64,000 nt of DNA from Lewinellaceae bacterium (GTDB lineage Bacteria > Bacteroidota > Bacteroidia > Chitinophagales > Saprospiraceae): the NCBI GenBank assembly GCA_020636435.1, contig JACJXX010000002.1, forward strand, positions 1,984,001 to 2,048,000, read 5' to 3'. This document shows positions 25,167 through 34,087 of this stretch, one piece after another. The notes under the pieces were generated by a model. The model was given only the letters and a program-made list of their open reading frames with translations. It was not told the origin of the DNA and ran no database searches. Numbering within the stretch: the stretch's first letter is position 1; the number at the start of each line of letters is the position of its first letter. The position numbers and the translations under genes are program-made.

Positions 25167-26627
25167 ATGAAAAGCCGCTTTGCCATTTTAGGATTAAGCC
25201 TGTTCCTATTTGCATGTTCCGCCGGGATGGAAAAGGAAGCTCCTGCGCCTGCCTTTTCGGCAGAAGGGAAACAAGCCATCATTTATACCACGGCAGACAG
25301 CACGGACCTGAGATTGGCCCAAACCGCCAGCAAACCCTTTGGCCCGGCAAAACAACCGCTGGAGACGGAAGTGGCCATTTTTGTAAACCCGAACAAAACC
25401 TTTCAGTCCCTTTTGGGCATTGGCGGGGCCATTACGGATGCCTCCGCCGAAGTATTCGCCACCTTGCCGGAAAATAAGCAGGCAGAATTTTTGAAAGCTT
25501 ACTACGATAGGGAAGAGGGCATCGGTTATTCCCTGGCCCGGACGACCATCCACAGTTGCGATTTCAGCAAGGCCAGCTACACTTATGTTTCCGATGAAGA
25601 CAAAGAACTGAAAACCTTCCGTATTGATCACGACCAGCAGTTCCGGATTCCGCTGATCAAAAAAGCCATCGGGGCAGCGGGCGGGAAGCTCCTCCTTTAC
25701 GCCAGCCCGTGGAGCCCGCCTCCCTTCATGAAAGACAACAACAACATGTTGCGAGGCGGCAAACTCCTCCCGGAATTTGCCGATTCCTGGGCGCTGTATT
25801 ACGCCAAATTCATCAAGGCCTACGAAAGCATTGGCATCCCTATCTGGGGGCTCACCATCCAAAACGAGCCGATGGCCGTGCAGAGATGGGAGTCCTGCAT
25901 ATACACGGCGGAAGAAGAAAGAGACTTCCTGAAAAACCACCTGGGGCCCACCCTGGAAAAGGAGGGGCTGGGAGATAAAAAGATCATCGTCTGGGACCAC
26001 AACAGAGACCTGATCAACCATCGGGCGAATACCATCTTCGGAGACCCCGAAGCCTCTAAATATGCCTGGGGCATCGGATTTCACTGGTATGAAACCTGGA
26101 CGGGCGGAGACCCCATGTTTATCAACGAGGACAACATCAAGGAGGCCTTTCCTTCTAAAAGCCTGGTCTTCACCGAGGGTTGCAATGAAAGTTTTGACAG
26201 CGCCAAGTACGAATACTGGCCCAATGCCGAACGCTACGGCCGCTCCATGATCAATGATTTCAACCAGGGCACTGTCGCCTGGACGGACTGGAACATCCTG
26301 CTGGACGAAACCGGGGGCCCCAACCACGTCAACAACTTATGCTTCGCCCCCATACATGCCGACACGCGCGATGGCTCGCTAATCTACACGCCCTCCTATT
26401 ATTACATCGGCCACTTCTCCAAATTTGTCCGCCCCAACGCGAAACGGGTGAGCACAGCCTGCAGCCGAAGCGCCCTGCTCAGCGCCTCTTTCCTGAATGA
26501 AGACGGCAAGATGGCCACCGTGGTGATGAACCATACGGACACCTCTGTCACGTATAAACTTTATGTTGGTTCAAATGCGGTCGAAGAAACGATTTTGCCC
26601 CATGCCATGCAGACTTTGGTTTATTAG
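25167..26627 (+). CDS. Glycoside hydrolase family 30 lipoprotein (glucosylceramidase-like)
   Basis: The 486-residue protein begins with a lipoprotein signal peptide (LSLFLFACSAG, lipobox cysteine near residue 17) and continues as a GH30 enzyme: GIGGAITDASAEVFATLP, YSLARTTIHSCDFS, LLYASPWSPPPFMKDN, acid/base glutamate in GLTIQNEPMAVQRWESC, nucleophile glutamate in LVFTEGCNESF, and GTVAWTDWNILLDETGGPNHV. A beta-sandwich (ATVVMNHTDTSVTYKLYV) ends the protein. GH30 enzymes cleave beta-glucosyl or related linkages; specificity cannot be read from sequence. It should sit on the outer membrane or in the periplasm. The gene appears monocistronic, with a repeat element starting at its stop codon. Confidence 0.94.
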   Translation: MKSRFAILGLSLFLFACSAGMEKEAPAPAFSAEGKQAIIYTTADSTDLRLAQTASKPFGPAKQPLETEVAIFVNPNKTFQSLLGIGGAITDASAEVFATLPENKQAEFLKAYYDREEGIGYSLARTTIHSCDFSKASYTYVSDEDKELKTFRIDHDQQFRIPLIKKAIGAAGGKLLLYASPWSPPPFMKDNNNMLRGGKLLPEFADSWALYYAKFIKAYESIGIPIWGLTIQNEPMAVQRWESCIYTAEEERDFLKNHLGPTLEKEGLGDKKIIVWDHNRDLINHRANTIFGDPEASKYAWGIGFHWYETWTGGDPMFINEDNIKEAFPSKSLVFTEGCNESFDSAKYEYWPNAERYGRSMINDFNQGTVAWTDWNILLDETGGPNHVNNLCFAPIHADTRDGSLIYTPSYYYIGHFSKFVRPNAKRVSTACSRSALLSASFLNEDGKMATVVMNHTDTSVTYKLYVGSNAVEETILPHAMQTLVY

Positions 26628-26813
26628 GCACGACGAAAGAATAAACTGTCCATTCTGGCTTGTACTTTTTGCGCCATGCTGCGTTGCTCCCCGACCCTTC
26701 GGGTGCGGGGCAGGCTATCACTCAGGTAGCTTTGGCTATCCTCATTCTTCGCGCCTTGCCTGGCACAAAAATTACTGCCCCATAATTGAACACTTTATTC
26801 TTTCCTCGTGCCT
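26626..26813. repeat. Palindromic MITE-like element (copy B of the core family)
   Basis: Terminal arms of 20 bp (26626-26645, beginning aggcacgacgaaagaat, and 26794-26813) pair with one mismatch. They share the inner gaaagaataaa / tttattctttc sequence with the element at 81-241. The interior (26665-26771), in reverse orientation, matches the shared core: gcgttgctc, ctattctcat-like and cgcgccttg blocks occur in the same order as at 47.9-48.0 kb. It carries an extra GC hairpin (ccccgacccttcgggtgcgggg region). The left end overlaps the GH30 stop codon. Confidence 0.7.
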
Positions 26814-26885
26814 TAGAGTTTGTTCAAAGTTCAACCAATGGCCTGCGAATGGCTATAATAATCATTAGACAGGATTCTGAGATTT

Positions 26886-26931
26886 ACCCTGTGAAATAGT
26901 CCTGAAGTAACAAGCTGTCATTTCACAGGGT
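26886..26931. terminator. Inverted repeat after the GH30 gene
   Basis: accctgtgaaat (26886-26897) and atttcacagggt (26920-26931) are perfect complements around a 22-nt loop. There is no T-run. It could act as a terminator or an operator; nothing else gene-like is visible between the GH30 and fumarylacetoacetase genes. Confidence 0.4.
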
Positions 26932-27126
26932 TAATGGGATTGCCATGACAGCGGTATTTCTTTACGGAAATTTTCAGAATAAAGTCTATTCTACAAATAA
27001 ATCATCTAAAGTCAATACCTGCTAATAATTCCATTGCACCTCCCTTTGCCAGGAAGTATTCCACACATACAACATGGAACATTCATCCACTCAAAATTTC
27101 TTACTTTTGCCCCAAAACCAAACCAC

Positions 27127-28395
27127 ATGATCCGAGCGAACGACCCTAACCTGAAATCCTGGGTGGAAGTGCCCCCGAACAGCGATTTCCCCATACAAAA
27201 CCTCCCTTTCGGCGTTTTCAAAACCCCGGGGCTCACCCCTCGCCTCTGCACGGCCATCGGCGAATACGTGGCCGACCTGCAGGTCCTGTCTGAGCATGGC
27301 TTCTTCGACGACCTGCACATCGACGCCCGGGTTTTCGCCCAGCCGTTCCTCAACGACTTCATGGCCCTGGGCAAGGCAAAAACCGGCGCCGTCCGCAACC
27401 GGCTTTCCGAAATCCTCGACGACGACCTGGAAGATTGGGACGCCAGCGAACTGGCGGATTATTTCCTGCACAAGCAAAGCGATGTGCAAATGCTGCTTCC
27501 GGTGAGGGTGGGCGACTATACGGATTTCTACTCCAGCCGCGAGCACGCCACCAATGTCGGCACGATGTTCCGGGGAGAAGAGAATGCCTTGCTGCCCAAC
27601 TGGCTCCACCTGCCGGTCGGATACCACGGCCGGGCTTCCTCCATCGTCGTGTCCGGAACGCCGGTGCGCCGCCCGAAGGGCCAGCAAATGCCGGATGGAG
27701 CTGAGCAGCCCGTCTTCGGCCCGTCGCGCCTGCTGGATTTCGAACTGGAAATGGCCTTTGTCGTCGGAAAAGAAACCTCCCTGGGGCAGTCCGTAAACAT
27801 AACCGATGCCGAAGATTACATCTTTGGCCTGGCTTTGTTCAACGACTGGTCGGCACGGGACATTCAGAAGTGGGAATATGTGCCGCTCGGCCCATTCCTG
27901 GGCAAGAGCTTCGCCTCCACCGTCTCTCCCTGGATCGTCACGCTGGAGGCGCTGGAACCCTTCCGCACTGAAGGGCCGCCACAAGACCCCACGCCCCTGC
28001 CCTACCTGCAGCCCAACGGCCCGGGCAGCTTCGACATCAGCCTGGAAGTGGAAATCCTGCCCGAACAGGGAAATGGAAAAACCGTATGCCAGTCGAATTT
28101 CAAATACCTGTACTGGAATATGGCTCAGCAACTGGCCCACCATACCGTCAACGGCTGCAACATCCGCGTCGGAGATATGATGGCTTCCGGGACGATCAGC
28201 GGCCCCGGCCCGGAGTCCTACGGCTCCATGCTCGAAATCTCCTGGCGGGGCACCAGGCCCGTCGCCATGCCGGATGGCAGCGAACGGAAATTCCTGCTCG
28301 ACGGCGATACGGTTGTCCTGCGCGGCTGGTGCACAAAGGATGGGCTTAGGATTGGTTTTGGGAAGGCCAGCGGCAAGGTGTTGCCGGCGGGGTAG
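27127..28395 (+). CDS. fahA: Fumarylacetoacetase
   Basis: From the ATG at 27127 the protein has 422 residues and matches fumarylacetoacetase throughout: an N-terminal SH3-like part (SWVEVPPNSDFPIQNLPFGVF), LLPVRVGDYTDFYSSREHATNVGTMFRG, WLHLPVGYHGRASSIVVSGTPVRRPKGQ, the metal-binding LLDFELEMAFVVGKET, FNDWSARDIQKWEYVPLGPFLGKSF and a C-terminal GDTVVLRGWCTKDGLRIGFG. The enzyme performs the last step of tyrosine and homogentisate degradation, splitting fumarylacetoacetate into fumarate and acetoacetate. An upstream in-frame start (27034) lacks family similarity. A TACTTTTG box at 27102-27109 could be its -7 element. An 8-bp tandem array begins six bases after the stop. Confidence 0.97.
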   Translation: MIRANDPNLKSWVEVPPNSDFPIQNLPFGVFKTPGLTPRLCTAIGEYVADLQVLSEHGFFDDLHIDARVFAQPFLNDFMALGKAKTGAVRNRLSEILDDDLEDWDASELADYFLHKQSDVQMLLPVRVGDYTDFYSSREHATNVGTMFRGEENALLPNWLHLPVGYHGRASSIVVSGTPVRRPKGQQMPDGAEQPVFGPSRLLDFELEMAFVVGKETSLGQSVNITDAEDYIFGLALFNDWSARDIQKWEYVPLGPFLGKSFASTVSPWIVTLEALEPFRTEGPPQDPTPLPYLQPNGPGSFDISLEVEILPEQGNGKTVCQSNFKYLYWNMAQQLAHHTVNGCNIRVGDMMASGTISGPGPESYGSMLEISWRGTRPVAMPDGSERKFLLDGDTVVLRGWCTKDGLRIGFGKASGKVLPAG

Positions 28396-28400
28396 GTAGT

Positions 28401-28451
28401 TGGATGGTTAGATGGTTAGATGGTTAGATGGTTGGATGGTTGGATGGTTGG
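28401..28451. repeat. 8-bp tandem array (TRGATGGT), about six copies
   Basis: Units TGGATGGT and TAGATGGT alternate for about 6.4 copies immediately after the fumarylacetoacetase stop codon. It is the second clear octanucleotide array in the window (compare 3320-3394) and is a candidate variable-number repeat. Confidence 0.85.
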
Positions 28452-28470
28452 AATTGAGCATTATCCTACT

Positions 28471-28593
28471 GATTTGTGACGTTTGATGTGCAATTTTTGA
28501 TGTGCGATGTGCTGCTCGGGGCCTGCTGGAGGAGGGCTGCTCCAGAAGGCCTTTGGCGACAAATCAAACGTCGCACATCAAACGTCATAAATC
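28471..28593. repeat. Inverted repeat between fahA and the PBP4 gene
   Basis: gatttgtgacgtttgatgtg (from 28471) pairs with its complement ending at 28593 over 21 bp with one mismatch. Each arm contains further gatgtgc / gcacatc reiterations. A central segment of about 60 bp includes a ctggaggagggctgctccag hairpin. It may be a terminator or a small palindromic repeat. Confidence 0.6.
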
Positions 28594-28727
28594 CCTAAAC
28601 CGCCGGAAGGGCCTCAAAAGTTAGGGCCTACAAATCGAACTTGGGTTAAAGGGGCAATCTAACAATCAAGCAATCATATCGGGCCACTTCCGCACACGAG
28701 TATACAAACAACACCAAACCACCCCCT

Positions 28728-30176
28728 ATGCTTCGATACTCATTTATCCTGTTTTTCCTATCCACGGCAATAACCGCTATTGCCCAAAACCCCTACCAAT
28801 CCGCGGCCAGCCGGCTGGCCGCCGACCCCAGCCTGAAAAACGGCAGCCTGAGCATCAGCGTGATCGATGTGGAGAGCGGCAGGTTGGTGGCCAGCCATGA
28901 GCCGGAACGAAGCCTCAGCCCGGCCTCCAACCTGAAAGTGCTGACCACCGCCAGCGCTCTGGCGCTGCTGGGCCCCGGATACCGTTTTCAAACCCAATTG
29001 GAATACGACGGAACCATCGGCCGGGAAGGAGTTCTCTCCGGCAACCTTTATCTGACCGGGTACGGCGACCCCACCCTTGGTTCTCCCTTGATGGAAGGCA
29101 CCGTGCCTCTGGCGCCTCTGATGGAAGGACTGCGGATGGCCGTGCAGCAGGCCGGCATCCGCCGCATTGATGGGGCGGTCATTGGCGACGGTTCTGCTTT
29201 TGGTTCCCGCTCCAGCGTGGGAAGCTGGCAGTGGGAAGACATGGGCAATTACTACGGTGCCGGCGCCTGGGCGCTGAACCTGCACGAGAATCTGCATTAC
29301 CTCCACTTTCAACAGCAAGGGCAGTTGGGCGCCATACCTCCAATTGTAGGGGTAGAACCGGAAGTGCCGGGGCTGCAGTTCGTCAATGAAGTAACCTCGG
29401 CGGCGGGGGGCAGCGGCGATAATGCCTACATTTTCGGCGCACCTTACCAGTTCAACCGATACGTACGGGGCACCATCCCAGTGGGTAGCGGCATTTTCAC
29501 CATAAAAGGCTCTGTGCCCGACCCACCCTTGTTGGCCGCCCAATGCCTGCGGCAGAGCCTGGCCACAGTGGGCATCCTGTCCGCCGGCGCTTCCAGCCGG
29601 CTCAACGGCCAGCCGGGGGAGCGCAGGCAGTTGTACATCCACTACTCCCCTCCCCTGGCGCAGATCGTCAACCGGACGAACATGGAAAGCGTCAACCTCT
29701 ACTGCGAGGCCATGGCCAAGGTGATGGGGTGGGAGAAAAAAAGGGAAGGCAGCACTGCCGCCGGGCTGGAGGTTATCCGGGAATTCTGGGAGAGCCAGGG
29801 CCTGGATTGGGAGGGCTGCTACCTCTCGGACGGAAGCGGCCTTTCGGAGGCCAATGCTGTAACCAGCCTTTTCATGGCTCGCCTGCTCCGCCTGATGGCC
29901 CGGCAGGAAGAATCGCTGTTTGGCCCTTTCTACGAGTCGCTGCCGGAAGCCGGCAGGTCGGGCAGCCTAAAAAACGCGCTGAAGGGAACCGCCGCCGAGG
30001 GGCGGCTGCGCGCCAAAAGCGGAACCCTGGAGCGGGTGCGGGCCTACAGCGGCTACGCCACTGCCCGCGACGGGCGCCTGCTGGCCTTCTCCGTTATCGC
30101 CAACAATTATGCAGGCTCCGGCGGCGCTATGCGCCAGAAAATGGAACGCTTCATGCTGGAATTGTGTAGGAACTGA
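28728..30176 (+). CDS. dacB: D-alanyl-D-alanine carboxypeptidase/endopeptidase, PBP4 (DacB) type
   Basis: The 482-residue protein has a signal peptide (FFLSTAITAIAQ) and the peptidase S13 fold. The SxxK motif with Ser67 and Lys70 is in LSPASNLKVLTTASALALLG, the second motif is in SDGSGLSEANAVTSLFMARLL, and the KTG-like motif is LRAKSGTLERVRAYSGYA. A large insert between the first two motifs is typical of the family. It is a periplasmic low-molecular-weight penicillin-binding protein that trims or cleaves peptide cross-links in peptidoglycan. The ATG at 28728 gives a proper signal peptide. Confidence 0.94.
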   Translation: MLRYSFILFFLSTAITAIAQNPYQSAASRLAADPSLKNGSLSISVIDVESGRLVASHEPERSLSPASNLKVLTTASALALLGPGYRFQTQLEYDGTIGREGVLSGNLYLTGYGDPTLGSPLMEGTVPLAPLMEGLRMAVQQAGIRRIDGAVIGDGSAFGSRSSVGSWQWEDMGNYYGAGAWALNLHENLHYLHFQQQGQLGAIPPIVGVEPEVPGLQFVNEVTSAAGGSGDNAYIFGAPYQFNRYVRGTIPVGSGIFTIKGSVPDPPLLAAQCLRQSLATVGILSAGASSRLNGQPGERRQLYIHYSPPLAQIVNRTNMESVNLYCEAMAKVMGWEKKREGSTAAGLEVIREFWESQGLDWEGCYLSDGSGLSEANAVTSLFMARLLRLMARQEESLFGPFYESLPEAGRSGSLKNALKGTAAEGRLRAKSGTLERVRAYSGYATARDGRLLAFSVIANNYAGSGGAMRQKMERFMLELCRN

Positions 30177-30231
30177 GTGTTTTATTCCGGAAACGGTATA
30201 ACTTTACAGCAAAATATCCGAAAACATTAGT

Positions 30232-30942
30232 ATGGAGTTCCCTAAATCATTTCGCTGCTTTTTGGTGATCGCAACGCTCTCTTTATTCGCCTGCCAGCCT
30301 TCGGGCGGAAACAATCAAACCGGGGACAATGCCACCCGGCAGGATACGCCCCACACCCCTCCCATTCCGCCCAAAGACACCGTCAAAATCCTGGAAGATT
30401 ACGACAACACAAACCGGGTAGTCTGGCAAAAACCGGAGGTCGTCATCGACCTGCTGGGCAACCTCGAAGGAAAAACCGTCGCCGATATTGGCGCGGGCAC
30501 CGGCTTTTTTGCCCTGCGCATGGCCCCCAAGGCCAAAAAGGTAATCGCCATCGACATCGATCCCCGTTTTACTTCCTACCTGGATAGCCTCAAAGCCTTC
30601 GAACTGCCTGAAAATATCCAGGACCGGCTGGAAACCCGCCTGGCGCTGCCCAATGACCCCAAACTTGGGCCCGGCGAGGCAGATATTGTGATCATCGTCA
30701 ATACCTTTATGTATATCAAAGACCAGGTGGCTTACCTGGAAAACCTGAAGCGGAGCATTACCGACGGCGGCATGCTGCTCATCATCGACTTCAAGAAAAA
30801 GCGCACGCCGCTCGGGCCGCCCTCCCAAATCCGCGTCCCCCTTTTCGAAGTGGAAGAAAAGCTGATCAACGCCGGATACCGGGATGTGGAGACCAACGAT
30901 ACCGCTTTGGATTACCAGTATATTGTGACGGCGAGGAAGTGA
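30232..30942 (+). CDS. SAM-dependent methyltransferase with a lipoprotein signal peptide
   Basis: Of 236 residues, the first 25 form a lipoprotein signal (FLVIATLSLFACQPSGG, lipobox LFAC), followed by a Pro/Thr-rich linker. A class I methyltransferase domain follows (about 60-235): motif I VADIGAGTGFFALRMA, then VIAIDIDPRF, motif II-like EADIVIIVNTFMYIKD and GGMLLIIDFKKKRTPLGPP. Such exported methyltransferase-like lipoproteins occur in Bacteroidota but are puzzling because SAM is cytoplasmic; the domain might bind another ligand or the signal might not be cleaved. It lies 55 bp after the PBP4 gene on the same strand, possibly co-transcribed. Confidence 0.85.
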   Translation: MEFPKSFRCFLVIATLSLFACQPSGGNNQTGDNATRQDTPHTPPIPPKDTVKILEDYDNTNRVVWQKPEVVIDLLGNLEGKTVADIGAGTGFFALRMAPKAKKVIAIDIDPRFTSYLDSLKAFELPENIQDRLETRLALPNDPKLGPGEADIVIIVNTFMYIKDQVAYLENLKRSITDGGMLLIIDFKKKRTPLGPPSQIRVPLFEVEEKLINAGYRDVETNDTALDYQYIVTARK

Positions 30943-31003
30943 TCAACGATTAAACTGCCGGGCATGTTGGACCCATTTGTGTAAACCTGTAAAGGGGTAA
31001 ATG

Positions 31004-31213
31004 GGGTGCGATTCTAGTGCCTCGCGCACTAAATAACAGGATATAAAATGGAATTATTCCCTCGAAGTACTGTTGCATGGTTTCCCGGTTCCATTGTTGA
31101 GGCCGTAGGCTCCATGACAGTGGAGCAAGGGGACTGTGAAACCGTGTTTCCCGGAATTTTAGGGGCATTTCCCCAAGCTATCTGCTACATGGGAACAAAT
31201 GGGAATCGCACCC
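31004..31213. mobile_element. MITE with GGGTGCGATTC ends, copy 1
   Basis: The 210-bp element begins gggtgcgattct and ends gaatcgcaccc, an 11-bp perfect terminal inverted repeat. The heptamer gtaaatg flanks it at 30997-31003 and 31215-31221 (one extra T on the right), consistent with a 7-bp target duplication. Its right part (accgtgtttcccggaat, gggcatttcccc, ctatctgctacatgg) is nearly identical to 48.1-48.24 kb in copy 2. It has no open frame and must rely on a transposase elsewhere (inference). It appears to have landed in a gtgtaaa/tttacac hairpin like the one after the M14 gene. Confidence 0.8.
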
Positions 31214-31277
31214 TGTAAATGACTGAGCGCGCCCCTACTTTTACACATTTACACCGCCCACCAAATGTCCAGTATAA

Positions 31278-32888
31278 TCAACGATACCGCTCCAGCAATT
31301 CGAAGAATTTTTCTTCCTCCAACTGCCTCGACGGCATGAGCCGCCTTTTCATCAGCTGCAAAAAGCCATCCCGGTTCAGGGTGAGGGTTGGAGGGTCGGT
31401 AGCGTAGGCGGCGAAACCTCCGTAGAAGATGTTTTTCGTGAAATAACCGGGCGTGCCGCAGGGGCTTTCCGCTTCCGGGCTCCAATCCTGCCCGAAAATG
31501 ATCATGGTGGATACGACTTGCTCCTTATTCAGGGGCTTGTCTATTTTCAGCTTGCCTTTGGCAGGAATAAAAGCCTGTTGAAAATAAGTCCTGCCGTTGA
31601 AAAAGAAAACGAGCGCGTCGTAAACGGGGTCGCCGATGACGGTAAAAGAGGAAGCCTGTCCGTTGCTGGCCGGCCGGGGTGGAAAACACACCTCCAGCGG
31701 CGCGGCGCCCAGGGTTGCTTCGCCGGATAATTCTTCCGGGTAGGCCGCGCCCCTTTCTCTCCAGGGCAGTTGCAGGAGGAGGTTGGCCTCGGCGAGTTGG
31801 GTGTTGCCACCCGATTCCCGGAGTATCCGCTCCAGCTCTTCGCGGGAGATGCTTCCCTGTTCGGCGAGTTTTTTGCCCAGGGCGCTCAGGGCCTCATCCG
31901 AAGGCAGTTCTTCCTCTTCGTTTATTGCATCTTCCCCGGTTTGTTCGTCCGGCGGCTTGGCCAGGCCGGATACGGCGGCCATGGCATCGTCATAAAAATG
32001 ATTGACGAGCACGCCAGCCGCCATTACCAATACCACCAGGGCGCCAGCCCAGGCCCAGGGCAGCCATTTTTGCCGGGCCGGTTCTACGGATTCCGGCACT
32101 TCGCTTTCCACGCGGCGTTCCAGGCTCCGGTAGGCCTGATTGAGCCGTTCCATCAGCGCCTTGCCGGCTCGCAGGCGCCGGGCATGGCGGGCCACTCCCA
32201 GAGCGAGGGAAGGGTCTTCTACCTTGAGCGAATCCACCATGCGGATCAGAATGCCGGCAAAAGCATCCCGGGTGTCGGCAAACCGTTTGGGCAGGGCATT
32301 TAACGCATCGACGGAAACCTGTTCTCTCAGAAAACTCAATTGCCCCAGAGCTGCCCTGGATTCCTCCACCGCCCCCTGCTCCAGCTTCTCCGCCAGCTGC
32401 TCGACGGTGGCCAGGCGCTCTTTTAAATATTCAGGGCCTTTTCCCCCGAACACGACGTCCTGAAAAGCATCGCCGCCTTTTTCCATTTGTTCGGCGAAGG
32501 CCGCCAGAGCGGAAGCCCGGTCGTTTTCGAGTGCCTGTTTGAGGTATTCGTCGCAAGCCGGCTGCAGTTGTTGGGCGGCCGGGCCGGCAACAAGCTCATC
32601 CTGCAGCGCTTCCTCTTCAATCCGGGCGAAGGGATCGCCCGCCAGCAGGTTGTTCAATTCCGGATATTTTAACAGGCGGTGATAATACCGAACCCGGGCC
32701 GGGTCGTCCAATTCCCGGATCGCCTCCGAGAGCTGCTCCTCCGACAGGGGTCGTTTCCGGTAAACGACGGGGGCCTTGCCATCGTCTCCGCGCAGGCGGC
32801 GCAGAGCCTGTGCAATCATTTCTTCACTGATCTTTTCCGGATCGTGGTTTTCCAGGCGCAGCAGTTCGACGGGGTTAATCCAGGGCAT
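31278..32888 (-). CDS. Hypothetical single-pass membrane protein, 536 residues
   Basis: From the ATG at 32888 (MPWINPVELLRLENHDPEKI) the protein has a long soluble, strongly helical N-terminal half with heptad-rich stretches (LKERLATVEQLAEKLEQGAVEESR). One membrane helix follows (WLPWAWAGALVVLVMAAGVLV, about residues 270-292), then an acidic linker (EDAINEEEELPSDEALS) and a C-terminal part of beta character (ASSFTVIGDPVYDALVFFFNGRTYFQQAF). I do not recognise a family. The open frame extends 79 codons further upstream, but that extension is low-complexity and overlaps the promoter of the divergent FGE-like gene, so it is rejected. A cytoplasmic N-terminus and extracytoplasmic C-terminus are likely. 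Confidence 0.7.
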   Translation of the reverse strand: MPWINPVELLRLENHDPEKISEEMIAQALRRLRGDDGKAPVVYRKRPLSEEQLSEAIRELDDPARVRYYHRLLKYPELNNLLAGDPFARIEEEALQDELVAGPAAQQLQPACDEYLKQALENDRASALAAFAEQMEKGGDAFQDVVFGGKGPEYLKERLATVEQLAEKLEQGAVEESRAALGQLSFLREQVSVDALNALPKRFADTRDAFAGILIRMVDSLKVEDPSLALGVARHARRLRAGKALMERLNQAYRSLERRVESEVPESVEPARQKWLPWAWAGALVVLVMAAGVLVNHFYDDAMAAVSGLAKPPDEQTGEDAINEEEELPSDEALSALGKKLAEQGSISREELERILRESGGNTQLAEANLLLQLPWRERGAAYPEELSGEATLGAAPLEVCFPPRPASNGQASSFTVIGDPVYDALVFFFNGRTYFQQAFIPAKGKLKIDKPLNKEQVVSTMIIFGQDWSPEAESPCGTPGYFTKNIFYGGFAAYATDPPTLTLNRDGFLQLMKRRLMPSRQLEEEKFFELLERYR

Positions 32889-32983
32889 ACGGTTTGTTTT
32901 TGAGAAGAACAAGATACGGTTTTTTGGAGAACGCGGTTTTTTGCCTGAGGAAATAGCGCTCCAGAGCCGCAGTGAAAATGGCA

Positions 32984-33011
32984 TTGAACTGCTGCGCGAA
33001 GGATATCTTTG
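32984..33011 (+). promoter_or_regulatory. Predicted promoter of the FGE-like lipoprotein gene
   Basis: TTG (32984-32986) and TATCTTTG (33004-33011) with a 17-bp spacer match the Bacteroidota promoter pattern, 38 bp before the start codon. Confidence 0.45.
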
Positions 33012-33049
33012 AGTAAATTGCACTATTAGTAAGCAGTAACACCAAAGGA

Positions 33050-34081
<1,032 letters not shown>

Positions 34082-34087
34082 CCCTAG

